Assembly (NCBI RefSeq): GCF_963678635.1
Contig: NC_087062.1
Span: forward strand, 40,533,676-40,597,675
Reading direction: 5' to 3'
DNA from: Symsagittifera roscoffensis
Lineage: Eukaryota; Xenacoelomorpha; Acoela; Convolutidae
Length of the DNA stretch: 64,000 nt
Shown: positions 49,088 through 60,605 of the stretch, one piece after another
Numbering within the stretch: position 1 is the first letter of the stretch
Layout of the letters: each line of letters opens with the position of its first letter
Translations under genes and position numbers: made by a program
Notes under the pieces: model-generated
What the model was told of the DNA's origin: nothing
Seen by the model: only the letters and a program-made list of their open reading frames with translations
Database searches by the model: none

Positions 49088-49264
49088 ATGTCCAGACTTT
49101 CGCGACCAAATTTTGGTATGTCGAGACTTTTGCGGCCCACGGCGCGACTCATGTCCAGACTTTCCAGACCCAAACTCTCGGCGCGACTATGCAATTTGGG
49201 TCTAAATCCGGATGTGGCGAGACCCTTAAAGTCTGGACATGAGTCTGGGACCTCGATCCGGGTG
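49088..49264. mobile_element. GC-richer island with internal inverted repeat
   Basis: ACTCATGTCCAGACTTT at 49147-49163 is perfectly inverted as AAAGTCTGGACATGAGT at 49228-49244. The words CCAGACTTTCGCGACC and a right end GATCCGGGT relate it to the island at 10027-10593. A 64-codon frame (49088-49282) merely follows the repeat. It is probably a small degenerate copy of the same unknown repeat family. Confidence 0.55.
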
Positions 49265-49817
49265 GCATCTCCTTTTCTTTGATTTTTCTGTTGTCATTGT
49301 TTTCTAACGGCTGGGTTTGCTTTCGATCCTGTATGTATCTCCTTGGCGTCAGTATGATCCAGTTGTTCTGTCACGATATCAAATTGGGGCCAGAAATAGT
49401 TAATTTTTTCTTTCGAAAAATTTTATTGGCGCATTTCCTGAGCTTTTAGAAATGAAATCTCTGATAGTGGTTATTTCTTGACAATGAAGGAATCCACAAT
49501 AATTTTGCATGTAGCAAATCTTAAAGCATGAAAGCACATTATGATTGAATTATGCAATTCAAAAAATTCTGAGATATATTGAGTTAGAAGACTTCTGCAA
49601 TCGAGTTTTATCTCTATCTTTGTGTCGAGTGAAACAAATCACTTTTTTTGGTTCATTTGATGAATAAAAAAGGCATCAACTGCGTTAACTTATTACTATT
49701 TAAATTTCATAGCACATCCTATCAAAAAGATGTTAATTGGCTTTTGTTTTTCATTTTACTCCTCAATCATTTCAAATGTATTAATTAAATTCTGTTTTTT
49801 CGACCGGTTACGTAGCA

Positions 49818-50014
49818 GTATTTAGACAACCGCGTATTCAGACACGTCAGTGTTTAGACAAATACTGTTTTAACCAATCAAAATCGAGACAAGGAAGAAA
49901 TTAATAAATAATAATTATTTATTTTGGAGTATTTATGTCTTATCTCGATTCTGATTGGTTCATACAGTATTTGTCTTAATACTGACGAGTATGAATACGC
50001 CGTTGTCTAAATAC
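49818..50014. mobile_element. 197-bp foldback (MITE-like) element
   Basis: The two halves are long inverted arms. The left arm starts GTATTTAGACAACCGCGTAT and the right arm ends with the matching complement at 50014. Complementarity extends about 80 bases inward through CCAATCA(A/G)AATCGAGA with scattered mismatches. The middle (about 49905-49925) is a small AT-rich loop. Transcribed, it would form a long hairpin. No clear target duplication was seen at the edges, and there is no coding capacity. Confidence 0.8.
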
Positions 50015-50651
50015 ACAGACCGCACTCCTTTCGACCAGTCCATTGCCATTTTTCCTGAGGGCATGCTATCAATATTTGCGAATCAGGCTGGGAAAAAAGG
50101 TTCATACTAGTACAATAGATTCGCAAGTGTAATAAAGGAAGGAACTTTCATGGAACGTGTTAATTTAACTTTTTTTCTTAGGTGTTTTTGTGAGGCTTAT
50201 TTCGTTTTTTAATCCTTTCAGGGTCAAGGCCAAAAACACTTCACAAACTGGCTGTTTTAATTCTCAACACGAGTCACATTTTAACTCTCAAGTATTTTGT
50301 ATATGCTGAAGAAGGCTGAAAACAAACACTTCAAAAATTATAGTCCTTCAAGTTTTGTTTATAAAAACTATTGGAGACCAATTACACGGCAACAGGAAAA
50401 AACGGGGCTTAGCTTTGAAATTCGAGCAGTCTTTTTATTCCGATTTTTGAAAAAAGTAAGCTATATAGATATGCTCGGGGTGCTTTTTCATTAAGACCAA
50501 TTCTCAAAAATATTTCTCTCGGGGATCAATCGACGGTTTTCCGCGGTCCTGCATAGAAAGATTACTGTGAAACGCTCTTTAATAGACTAATGTGACTAAA
50601 ACAGCCCGCATTGGAGTTCCATGAACAAAAATCTGTTAAAATTGAGTTTTC
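50015..50651. other. Spacer with no recognised gene
   Basis: A 65-codon plus-strand frame at 50297-50494 has no recognisable feature. Nothing else supported. Confidence 0.4.
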
Positions 50652-50791
50652 TTGTCAGTGTCCACAAAAGTGAAAACAAATCGATTATAATCAATTAAAA
50701 ATGGATTATAATGTTACTATTTTTTGAGGCAAACAAAATCCTTTTTGCATCCATTATAATCCATTTTTTTCACTTTTGCGGACACTGACAA
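50652..50791. mobile_element. 140-bp MITE with 25-bp terminal inverted repeats
   Basis: The left end TTGTCAGTGTCCACAAAAGT continues as GAAAA. The right end is its complement with a single mismatch over 25 bases. The interior carries CGATTATAATCAATT and CCATTATAATCC palindromic words, the same vocabulary as the element at 8962-9572, so the two may share an ancestor or a favoured internal sequence. There is no coding capacity, and no target duplication was identified. Confidence 0.8.
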
Positions 50792-51415
50792 TGAAACTAA
50801 ATTATAATCGATTTTTTTTCACTTTACTGAGATGCGAATTTCAACGCAAATAAAGTCTTTTCAACATTTTAAACTAAAGTTGGTTACGTTGGTTACTTGC
50901 TGTTCAATTTAATTTTTTTTCCACTACCTAACTTTGATATTTTGTTACTTTTTTTATGTTACTCAACATTACCCCCCCTAGCGTTTGCGCATTTACAACA
51001 ACCCCTCCCCCAAGGATAACGTTTGGGGGGGGGGGGGGAGCTTAACGGAATCTTTTGCAATTTGAGTTCAAGTTTTGAAATGGATTAGGCCGCATCACTC
51101 ATTTGATAACTTGATAAATGTTGAAATTCTTGCAACATTTTGCACAACGCGCGAAACAAAAATAAAGTGGAAAAAAATCCATTTTAATGAGATTTCCTAC
51201 TTATTATGAAATCCATTGTAATGGATTCGAAAATAATTATAATGCATTTTGTTTTGGCGAGAAAAAATGGATTTAAATCCATTTTTAGCCCAATGTTGTT
51301 GTCTGAACGTAACATGGGAAACGATTATTTTTTACAACAATTTAGACTTACGAAAATCCATTATAATCTATTTGTTTTCACTTTTCTTACATAAGGGAGC
51401 GGTGTGATATTTTAG
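50792..51415. other. Spacer with poly-G tract and ATAATCCATT words
   Basis: Contains CCCCTCCCCCAAGG at about 51001 and a G run of about 15 near 51007-51040. Several TCCATTATAATC-type words (51180-51400) resemble the interior of the nearby MITE and may be a decayed copy. No gene. Confidence 0.4.
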
Positions 51416-51961
51416 GTCTAGGGCAGCAAGCTGACGGAACTTCAAGCCGAAGGGTTTTCATGCTGAAATTCTAACTTTTCAAGCACCTCAAAACGTAAAT
51501 TTTTCATCTGGAACAATAACAATTTTGAAAAATTTAGACACGTTATTCATGACAATGCTTCTCTTAGAAATGGCATCTATAAGTTAAATCAGTCGGATTT
51601 TGATAAGCATAAATTATACGCATGAAAAATTTTCCAACTATGTTTTCATTTTTAACATTCCTAAACATAAATTAGATGCTCAAAATTTATGAAAAAGCCA
51701 ATAACTGGTGAAGAAAGATCATGAAATTTAGAAGTGATTTTAAAAAATCTTAAAATTAATCACACTTCATGAACTTTTGAACTAATGTTCGTCTTGAAGT
51801 TCCTAGTTTTACGATTGGGCTTGAAGTCTCGTGGCCTGATGTATCCCCAGGTCTAGGAAAACAACCGGAAGGGACTTGATGATTTTTTTGAAAAAGTATT
51901 GGGCTTGAAGTCCCTAATTTTACAATTCGGCTTGAAGTCCCGTCGGCCTGATGTCTGGTAC
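51416..51961. mobile_element. Possible inverted-repeat element with internal direct repeats
   Basis: GACGGAACTTCAAGCCGAA near 51434 is the inverse of TTCGGCTTGAAGTCCCGTC near 51928-51946. Similarity extends outward imperfectly to about 37 bases. In addition, GGGCTTGAAGTC(T/C)... followed by GGCCTGATGT recurs as a direct repeat (about 51788-51844 and 51900-51957). There is no coding capacity. The call as a transposable element is tentative. Confidence 0.45.
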
Positions 51962-53260
51962 CCGATACTTTGACGCTGAAAGTTTAACCCTCATCATTTA
52001 CGCGTGGCCAATGATCCCGCACCACAAAATGTTCCAAATTCAATTAAGGCAGACTGATTGGTCTTAAAAATTCCATACACGACTTTCAATAATCAGCTTA
52101 AAATTCAGGGTATGTCAATTTTTCATTAACCAAAAACTATTCGAGAACAGTTTATGGACAGCTTTGCCCTGATAAGAGCAGTCTTGTTTGCTTGAATCAG
52201 GTTTCTTCCAAATGTTTGAACATACAGACCAAAAAAGGCGCTTTTAGGCACTTTTTGGACAGTTTGAACCCCCCGCCCTCTCCCTAAATCCGCTTCTGGT
52301 TCTGATCATTCCGGCCTTTACATGTACAAAAAATTTCAAAATTCACGAACCGGCAGCAAGAGATCAAAATTGAGAAAAATATAAGACTTCTCAATGTTCA
52401 CGACAGCAATTATCCTTCTACGCCTAAAACTGGCAAACGCCTACCCAATTTAGAGCGGCGTCGATAAAAAGCTAAGTAATTAACCCTTTTTCAATTTCAG
52501 CTAACTAAACTTAGTGTGTACAATTTTCATAAGGTTCAGTTTATGTTACGATGTTGATCACATTTGGGTGACTTAACTATGTTTATTCATATGATTTCCT
52601 GCTTTGACACATAAATATTCATATAGCTGGTGAGAGTGTGTTTTGTGCTGGCGATGTGTTTAAATATTTGGGATTCAAAATTGGTGGTCATATAAATACC
52701 AGAGAGAGAGAGAGCGATTTTTGTTGGCTTATGCACCAATAAGTTTCGGATTTGCATTTCCAGTAGCTTTTAATTTGGAAATTTTTCATTTGGACTATAA
52801 AACAGCGAGACCAAAGTTGGGGAAAATGGTAGCTGTAAATGCTCAAATCACAGCAGCTTTATTGTTACCACAGTTAATTTTTTTCTGAAAAATCACCGTA
52901 GTCGACCTGATTAAAATACCTTCTAATCGTCAGACTTATGATGCAAAAGAGGCGTCAAAAATTTTGGACCCAACGGCCAGTAACATGTAGCATAAATTTC
53001 ATCAACATTTTGCTTTTATTTCCTACAAATTTTTTATCTTCCTATTGGTCCAAAATAAACACCACTTTCCAATGTTCTATATCTGACCGCACCGTGCTTA
53101 GAATTTTGTTAACACTCTTGGGGAAAAAGTAGCAGTTATAAATTACAAAAATCGAAGCTCGAGTTTCGGTCGCATATATCTTCTTTTCCTGAACTGAGTA
53201 ACTAACTGATTTTCACCTGATGATCACTTTCCTGATTTGAATACTCCTAGAATAGAGTTC
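51962..53260. other. AT-rich stretch, no recognised gene
   Basis: A fragment at about 52122-52188 (CAAAAACTATTCGA ... GAGCAGTCTTGTTT) matches the right edge of the ~500-bp repeat family described at 56690. A short (GA)n lies at 52691-52704. CCCTAAATCCGCTTCTGG near 52283-52300 resembles a decayed hAT-type end. A 64-codon frame at 52938-53132 is unrecognised. Confidence 0.4.
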
Positions 53261-53273
53261 ATTTTGTATAAAA

Positions 53274-53346
53274 ATGAGCTTTACGAAATGTTCACTGGCC
53301 TTCGTCTTCTTGATTCTTTTCGGAAATATCTTCACATCAACTTCAG
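53274..53346 (+). CDS. Possible first exon encoding a signal peptide
   Basis: ATG at 53274 with A at -3 opens a 24-codon stretch, MSFTKCSLAFVFLILFGNIF then TSTS, ending one base into the next codon at CAG followed by GTTAGT, a good splice-donor context. Basic/polar N-terminus, hydrophobic core (LAFVFLILF) and small polar residues near the end fit a secretory signal peptide, and a phase-1 intron right after the signal peptide is common in animal secreted proteins. A CATATAT element lies about 100 bases upstream. I could not find a convincing second exon; the putative intron soon enters a tandem repeat. It could be chance. Confidence 0.35.
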
Positions 53347-53430
53347 GTTAGTTTCATAAGCTCAAAAGGGAGATATAAAAGCCACGCATATTGACGGACT
53401 AAATCTAAATATCACTATGATTAAACTTTG

Positions 53431-53744
53431 ATGAAAAATTAATAAAATATGTTGGGTGTGACAATTGACACATAATATGGAGCTGTGACAATTAACACAG
53501 AATGCTAATTAACGACCGCAGTATTTAACGCTAAAAAATTAAGACTTTTTATCAACTTTTGTTGGTAATTCTTCGGCTGTTTTTTAGATGAAAAATTAAT
53601 AAAATATGTTGGGTGTGACAATTGACACATAAAATGTAGCTATGACAATTAACACAGAATGCTAATTAACGACCGCAGTATTTCATGCTAAAAAATTAAG
53701 ACTTTTTATCAACTTTTGTTGGTAATTTTTCAGCTGTTTTTTAT
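53431..53744. repeat. 157-bp tandem duplication
   Basis: Two adjacent units, 53431-53587 and 53588-53744, each start ATGAAAAATTAATAAAATATG and include TGTGACAATTGACACATAA and CGACCGCAGTATTT. They differ at only about seven positions by eye. Within each unit, TGACAATTGACACA and TGACAATTAACACA form a smaller internal repeat. Confidence 0.93.
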
Positions 53745-54037
53745 CGTTGCCTCAGATGAGATGAAATCTTTCTTCAGGATTTGAGCGATATAAATTGGAT
53801 CGATATTTTGAATATAACAAACGTTGCTCTCTTAGGGGATTGGAAACAGGTGACAAGATTTATCTCCTATGCCACTAGTTTCAAGTGGGTAACAGGAACT
53901 TAGACGAAAAGCAAATTGGGCGTCACAATAAAACGGAATTTAGACGTTATTTTTTTGCAAAACTAGCATTTTGGACAAAAAGCATTCAGCTAACCAAACT
54001 GTTTGAAAAATTAAGTATATAATCCCGTTTTGGATCA

Positions 54038-54200
54038 AGTTAACATCCTCCCCTCAGATAGACCAAGTAAAGATCTTCTACCCCAGCATTTAATTTGCAC
54101 TAAATTTGCTAAGCGCTGCATATAAAATGCTCGATTCTGATTGGCTGAAAATTACATCCCCCCCTCAAAACGTTTTTTTGGAGGGGCAGTATGTTAAATT
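54038..54200. mobile_element. Small inverted-repeat element
   Basis: AGTTAACATCCTCCCCTCA at 54038-54056 is roughly inverted as GGAGGGGCAGTATGTTAAA at 54180-54198 (about 16 of 19 pair). A second inner CATCCCCCCCTC lies at 54155-54166. This looks like a short non-coding foldback, possibly a decayed MITE. Confidence 0.5.
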
Positions 54201-56689
54201 GCTCCCCCATTGCATATCAAAATATTTAATACTTAACAAATTATTTAACAAAATTATTTGTAAAACAATCGTCTAAAATATACAAAAACATTTTTCAAAT
54301 GCATATATTATACAATTATACAAGTCAGTAGTGGATTTAGGGGGCGGTCCCCCTTTTCTACTTTTTTGAGATTTTTGGATGAGTGACCTTAAAATTTTTC
54401 TAAACGCGCCTTCGGCGCCTATATATACTAATTTTGATGAGGGAGCGCGCTCTGAAAAAACTCACTTTTTTGGTCGAAATTTTACAGAGAAAACTAATTT
54501 AGTCGACCTAAAAAAAGTCGAGAAAAATGTCACAAATTTTTCGAAAATCCAACTTAACAAAAAAATGAGTAAAACGAGGGAACAGCTCCAGACAATTATT
54601 ATACACGCGCCTGATACAAGTGCTGATATTTGAAATTTTTGAGTTTTGCTTCTGAAATATCGGCACATTTGCAAGAAAACTGTTTTGTTTGGGAGTGAAA
54701 GAAACCGAGAACAAAATTTCACAATTCGCTGAGTTTATTGTTTGTTCAGAAAGTTTATTGACACCGCGCCTGAGGATATTTTGTTTGTTTAGCATGCGAC
54801 ATCAATTAAAATGGTCAATTTTGTCTTTTCAACTTCGAATCATTTGAATTTAATTACTTTTCAGTGACTTGGAGTCAGTAACAACAGCGTTCAAACTAAT
54901 TTTAGCACTGTTGAACAACTTTATATTATCTGCTCTGTTGCACTTCGGCACTCTTGTTCGGCCCCAGTTGCGACATAACTACTGTCCCTTCCTGCATTCA
55001 GTAAAAAAATTTGATAATCAATTTTATGCTAATTTTGTTGTTTGTCTCTATAAATTCCTAACACGAGTGATTAAAATCAATTAAAGACGAATCAAAATGT
55101 TGTGTTATTAAAAACTCTTTTTGATCGATTCTAATCGCTCAAAATAGATCATAATTAAAGTTTTTTCAATAACTTTTCAAACTTTTCCTATAGTGTTTTA
55201 TAATCGATATTAAATCATTATAACTGCAAACAGTCATCGTTTCAATAATCTGATTCTGTCCGCAGATATCAGGCGACAACAGACATACACATATTTAGAC
55301 AAATGTGTGCACAGATTGCATTAATTTAATCATAAATGCTCATATTTTAGCTTCGGGTTGAAGTACGCGACTTAAAAAAACGGTTTGACTATTCGAAAAC
55401 CGACGCGACTTTTTTTTGGCAATTCCAGACCAGCTCAAACGAAGATTACTAATTCAACAACAGCGCAACATAGGCAAAAGGCGCGACCAGTGCGAAAACA
55501 AAAAATCCAAGGATTTAATTGGAGTCGTACCGCCAGTTTTTTTTTTTCATGCTGCGTCGCCAAACTATTTTGTTAACACGCGCCGCCAGTTTTTTTTATT
55601 GAAAGACTGACGCCGCTACTTAAGATTAGACTGGCAGCGCAAATTTAGGCCGCTGGGCAATTAGGAAATAAAATTTTTCTTGATAAACACAAAAATAAAC
55701 AGTTTTCTTGATAGTTCAAATGTTTAGCAGTAACAGATTTTTTTTCACCATCAATTATCAGTTTTGGTTATGGCGAATTTTTTTGCTGAATTGTTTTTTC
55801 ATTTGGTCGTACTCTTATGCTTCCCACTTTTCATGGAAGTAATTGAATATTTGGTTTCGATCTGGTGTTTTTCTTCAGACAAAAAAAAATGACCTTATAG
55901 TCCACCCAATTGAAAAATTTTGACATTCTGAGCTCAACTTGAAAAAAACGTAACCTCTTTTGCATATTGTTTTTTTTCCGCAAAAATATGCGGGGAGGAA
56001 AAACGTCAAAGTTTTAATATCAGAATAATTAAACAAATCTGCAGTGAAATATTTTGGGTCAAAAATTAAATCAAAATGAATTTAATCTTTTTTTTTCTTA
56101 TTTTCACTACTCTAATAGAGTCTAAATGCATTGTTTTTACTTTAAATTACGTTTGATTTAAAAAAAAAATAAGTTGAGAAACTTTTGTTTAAAAAGGAGC
56201 AACTTTCCAATCTATTTAAAATTGTTTGTCACAAGTTCTTTTTATGTACGTTCAAGAGAATATTGATTCTTGAGAGTTGTTTTCTGAATCGAGCAGTTCT
56301 GTTTTGAAATTAGAAATATTTTTAAGCGTGTTAAAAATCCACTAGGAATATTTTAAAGGTTTTAACTGCAGCTGTCTATTGAAATCCTTGATGAATGAAT
56401 CCTAAGCAAAAAACTAAAAGTTGTTTTTAGTCAAAGTATCTAACGGCAAGCGACATATAACTGCTTTGATTATGTCCCCCGTTTTTCCTACAAAATATAA
56501 TGGAAAATAACAAAAACATGAGTAAAACGAGGGAAGAGCTCCAGATAATTATTATTTGCTTGCCGTTAAAGTTCACTGACTAAAAAAAATTTTGTTCTCT
56601 GAAAGCCGGAACAAACAATTAAAATCACTGAAATGGGCGTGCTAGTAATAATATTTAACATAATTTTGAAGTAGTAACACAGTATTTCT
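54201..56689. other. Mixed repeat remnants, no recognised gene
   Basis: CAGTAGTGGATTTAGGGGGC at 54326-54345 resembles the hAT-like CAGGGGCGGAT end. The downstream text AATTTAGTCGACCTAAAAAAAG (about 54496-54517) recurs at 61723-61745, so both belong to one repeat family. The overlapping short frames in 54379-54795 follow that repeat. A 71-codon frame at 54869-55084 and the frames at 55385-55610 are unrecognised. The remainder is AT-rich with nothing supported. Confidence 0.4.
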
Positions 56690-57150
56690 GTTCCGACTTT
56701 CGAAGAAAACTGAAAAGTTATGTTCGGTGTGGTTTTTTTATCCAGTCAATTTTCGCCGGTCGATTTAATAGTTTTCAACAAAATTTTTAATACCCCATTG
56801 AAGATTTTGACTTCTTGAGCTATTAAAAGATATTTTTGTCTCCGATTGTTTTTTGCAAAATTTTGGGTTTGCAAATTGCCAAGTTTCCCATGTTCTGGTT
56901 TAAATTAAGCGCGGTTTGAAGAGGTTATTCATAATGCTAGGAGCGTAACACAAATTATTTATGCGTGGCGAAGTATCCCGAGGCTAAATAATCGGTCGAA
57001 TTATTTCGTACGACTCAAAATTTTACACTTTGCCGTTGTCCAAAATTTATTGTCCACTTTGCTATTGTCAGTTCCCAAAAACTATTCGATATAAATTACG
57101 GGACAGTCGGAACATTCGGGGATTTTCCTTGATATACGAGCAGTCTTGTT
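56690..57150 (+). repeat. ~460-bp dispersed repeat, copy 1
   Basis: Starts TGTTCCGACTTTCGA and runs to GAGCAGTCTTGTTT. It shares order and landmarks with 62528-63068 (same orientation) and 60606-61092 (inverted). In all three a TGTTCCGACT end is matched near the other end by AGTC(G/T)GAACA, a short terminal inverted repeat, with about 40 further shared bases outside it. Substantially diverged from the other two in the middle. No coding capacity. Confidence 0.75.
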
Positions 57151-57600
57151 TATTTCTTGAACCGTTTTAAAACAACCTACAACTTTTTCTCAAATGCATT
57201 TTTACTTTGAATACCGCCGTTTTACCATTTAGCATAGTTTACATTTAGTTGACTCGTGAAGGGTACTTTCACGGTGCGAGGAATGGTCTTTCACAATGTA
57301 AGTTGTGGAGCAAGACTAGTTAAGCAAGAAGTCAACTAATACGTTTATGGGAAATTTAGCATAACAATTGATCTTTGTGATTGCAGTCTATAAAATTAAT
57401 GTCAAAATCAGTGATCGGGAGAAATGACTTATGCGCTTCCTAAGAACTGTTCAAATCAGCTCCTACTTAAAAATTGTGCAATATGAAGAAAACAGACACA
57501 CAAGTCAGCCTAATGTTGTAAAAGAAAACTATTCGGACTAAAAAAAATTGTGACTGAAAACTCAGTGACAAAAATGATTATACTCAAAAAAATTTACATG
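57151..57600. other. Spacer with no recognised feature
   Basis: AT-rich, no gene or repeat structure supported. Confidence 0.4.
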
Positions 57601-57604
57601 TTGA

Positions 57605-58640
57605 CGTAAGTATTTAATCGATTTATCTACAACCATTTTTTGAACTATAATCGATTCTGTACAGATAGAATCCATTTTTTATCCACCAAAATTAAATGGA
57701 GTTTAGTGCCAAAATAATCCGTTTTTGTATTGTGTAAAACCTTTATATAATCTGTAGATAATCTGCAAATAGACAGGATATAATCTTTATGCAGTAAAAC
57801 CTGTAGATAATCTGTAGATAATCTGTATATAATCTGAATCAAATCTGTATCAAATTGATTATATTGTCTAAAAACCATAGGGGTCATAGCAATTTCAATT
57901 TTGACAATTTAAGTTTTAAATTAATTATTTTGTTTTGACAAATTCAACAAAAATTTGCTATCAGGAACAATTTTTCTCAATTTTATAGTGAGCTGAGCTC
58001 ACTTGAGGATAATTGGTTACCGCAAACTACAAGTTCCACGAGATCCCTCTAAGATTTTGCAATCTAAGGGTTTCCGCTGTAAGAAAAGTAATTTTGTGCA
58101 AAACTTCTTCAAATGCCATTTAAAAAATCAACCTAATCAGCGCGATTTTGTGATAAAAATATCAATAAAAAAAAATTAAAATAGAGCAGTTTACTTGTTG
58201 CTGCAAATTGTTTTCACAATAAAAAAATTTACTTTTTTTCAGATCAAACATCAATTCAAAAACTTCAAAAAAAAGCCTACGTTATAATTTTATTTCAATA
58301 TATTCATTTTATCTGATTGGCGAGAATGTTGAGAAAATCAGTATATATTCTGTACATAACATGTATATATTCTATATAAAATCAGTACATGTTCTGTAGA
58401 TAATCTCTAGATAATCTGTAGATAATCTGAAGATAATGTGTATATAATATGTTTATAGAATGCATAAAGTTTTATGCAGAAAAAAAAACAAATTTAGAGT
58501 GTTTTGGCGTTGACAATATAAAGAAAATATACAGTATAAAACTTTTCCAAAACAAAATGCCTAATAACCGATTTTCAAAACTACATAATTGAAGTTTACT
58601 ATATAAAACTACAACAGATCTGAAATCTGTATACTTTCTT
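57605..58640. repeat. Region with clusters of ATAATCTGTAG repeats
   Basis: Two clusters, about 57745-57855 and 58335-58455, consist of 11-base words GATAATCTGTA and variants (ATATAATCTGA, ATATTCTGTAC). Near the edges, AATCGATTCTGTACAG...ATCCATTTTTTATCC (57648-57680) and ACTTTTATCCATTTTTTCACC (58652-58670) share similar text. The two clusters could be the subterminal repeats of one transposon-like unit, but I cannot define termini. Confidence 0.55.
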
Positions 58641-58717
58641 TAGACAATCGACTTTTATCCATTTTTTCACCGCGTGTGAAACTACTAAAAAGACTGTTCG
58701 TATCAATACAAAGCGCT

Positions 58718-58890
58718 GAGTTAGACTTAAATGAAAGATGCTTAGAGAAATCCATTTGCTTCAAAAATTTCAAGCTCAATATGTCTGGGCGATATGCAAT
58801 ATCTTCATGTATCTGTCAACCATCTGAAATATTTCTAATTTTTGATCCCTGCTCTAGTGTTTTAGATTTGCACCTGATACTCTTAGCTAG
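58718..58890 (+). repeat. 173-bp direct repeat, copy 1
   Basis: Matches 59201-59374 at about 90% by eye, from GAGTTAGACTTA to ACTCTTAGCTAG. In this copy an 83-codon ATG-less frame (58676-58927) covers the unit; in the second copy a one-base T insertion near 59343 would shift that frame. The repeated segment reads ELDLNERCLEKSICFKNF and KLNMSGRYAISSCICQPSEI, which I do not recognise. Confidence 0.9.
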
Positions 58891-59200
58891 ATTTGCACCT
58901 GGTACCTGGTACACTTACTTCCACTAAGCTTCAAGATTACGGTCTTCTTTTTTAAGAAAACTGCAATTTGATAAAATTTCGAATGAAATGAAACGAAACA
59001 AAATAACTGATTTTTGTTTCAGACTATTTTTTCCTCAACACGCTATGAAATTTATAATATGATGTTTTTAGGTCTAATACCGTAATAATGGTTACAAAAA
59101 GTTAGCCTCTAATCAAATTCAAACACCTTTTGAGGCGTATTAAATCGCCATTAGATAAAGTTTTTAAATCCAAACTTTCTTCGAAAGTCAGAACATTAAT

Positions 59201-59374
59201 GAGTTAGACTTAGATGAAGGATGCCTAGAGAAATCCATTCGTTTCAAAAATTTCGAGCTCAATATGTCTGGGCGAAATGCGATATCTTCATGTATCTGTC
59301 AGCCATCTGAAATATTTCTAATATTTGATCCCTGCTCTAGTGTTTTTAGATTTGCACCTGGTACTCTTAGCTAG
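59201..59374 (+). repeat. 173-bp direct repeat, copy 2
   Basis: Second copy of the 58718-58890 unit, 483 bases downstream in the same orientation. Immediately before it, CTTTCTTCGAAAGTCAGAACA resembles an end of the ~500-bp repeat family, so it may have moved together with a repeat fragment. Confidence 0.9.
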
Positions 59375-60605
59375 CATTCATTAATTACTTCTAGGTGATA
59401 GTTTGCCTAGCTGACTTCCTAAGGAATACGGCCATTTTCAAAAGGAACTTACCCAGGTGAATAATTGTCAGTTTGCCGAAAATAGAATAAAGCTATTTTT
59501 AATTGTCATCTGAGGTTATATTTTTTACTCAGATTTAATAATAGTGGCAATTAAAGAATAAGTATCTTATTTTAGGAGGTAATTTAGAAGTTTTCTTTTT
59601 ACTTTATGATATTTTTTCATTGATTGAGCAAAGTTTAGACTAAAAAAGCAACACAGGCAGCGATAAGAGACTAAATTAAATTTTTCATAAGTGACAATGC
59701 CCTAGCGTTTGAAAAGATGCAGTCAATCAAGTTAACGGATACTCTAACTTTAGGCAAAATGTTCGGCAGATTGACTTTTTAGCTTGTTGAAATGCCACCC
59801 TTGCGGACAATTTAATTTTGTGAGACTATCACAAAAATTGGTTAGCTCAGAAAATTTTAATTTCTATGAACCTAATCAACTGATCTGAAAATTTTGTCTC
59901 GTTAATGTTCCCCATACATCTTTCCCAAAGTGATCAAAAGCTATACAATCATGTTAAAGTGATCAAAATCTTCGCAATCTTACCACAGTCAAGCATTATA
60001 TCCTGTATCTCTCAAAAATCTTAATTTCACTCCTTCTATGATAAAAAACATATACTTTCAAAGGACGGCAACAAATACAAACCAAGATGAGTTTTACCAT
60101 ACCCTTTTGCAGGTCCCTCAAAACAAGCTCGCAACGTATCAAAAAAGTGCCAATATAAAGCACTTTCTCTTTTCATTCCGGATTCCAAAACAATCAAGCG
60201 CGCTCCAAGCTTTTCGCTAGTATCTTGATGCTTCATTAAACTTTAGATAATGCATAATTGGTGGCGACAAAGACAGAGCCATACAACACTTCTACATATA
60301 TAGTAATCACATTTATGACAATTTACTTAAATGTCTTTCCGTAAAATGTTACGACCAACCAGTGTTTTAGATTCTTTTAAAAAATTTTTTCACAGTGATA
60401 ACTGTAATCAAAACATTTATGTGCAATTGTTACGTTAATTGCTGAAGAAAATCTTTAATCAGAAATCGCATTTTCTCAGCGCAAGCTCCTTCCTCAAAAT
60501 AAACCTAAGGTTCTTTTTTCCAAACAAAATCAGATATTTTAAGCGTATGGTATCCTAATAGTAAGACAAAACGACTTTGACCTGACTCAATTCTATTTGA
60601 AATGC
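59375..60605. other. AT-rich stretch, no recognised gene
   Basis: Overlapping opposite-strand frames at 60036-60236 and 60038-60220 have no recognisable domain. No repeats or RNA genes supported. Confidence 0.4.

Noticed and set aside
57645-57887. Tyr/Leu repeat protein on the minus strand
   Set aside because: The frame simply translates the ATAATCTGTAG tandem words.
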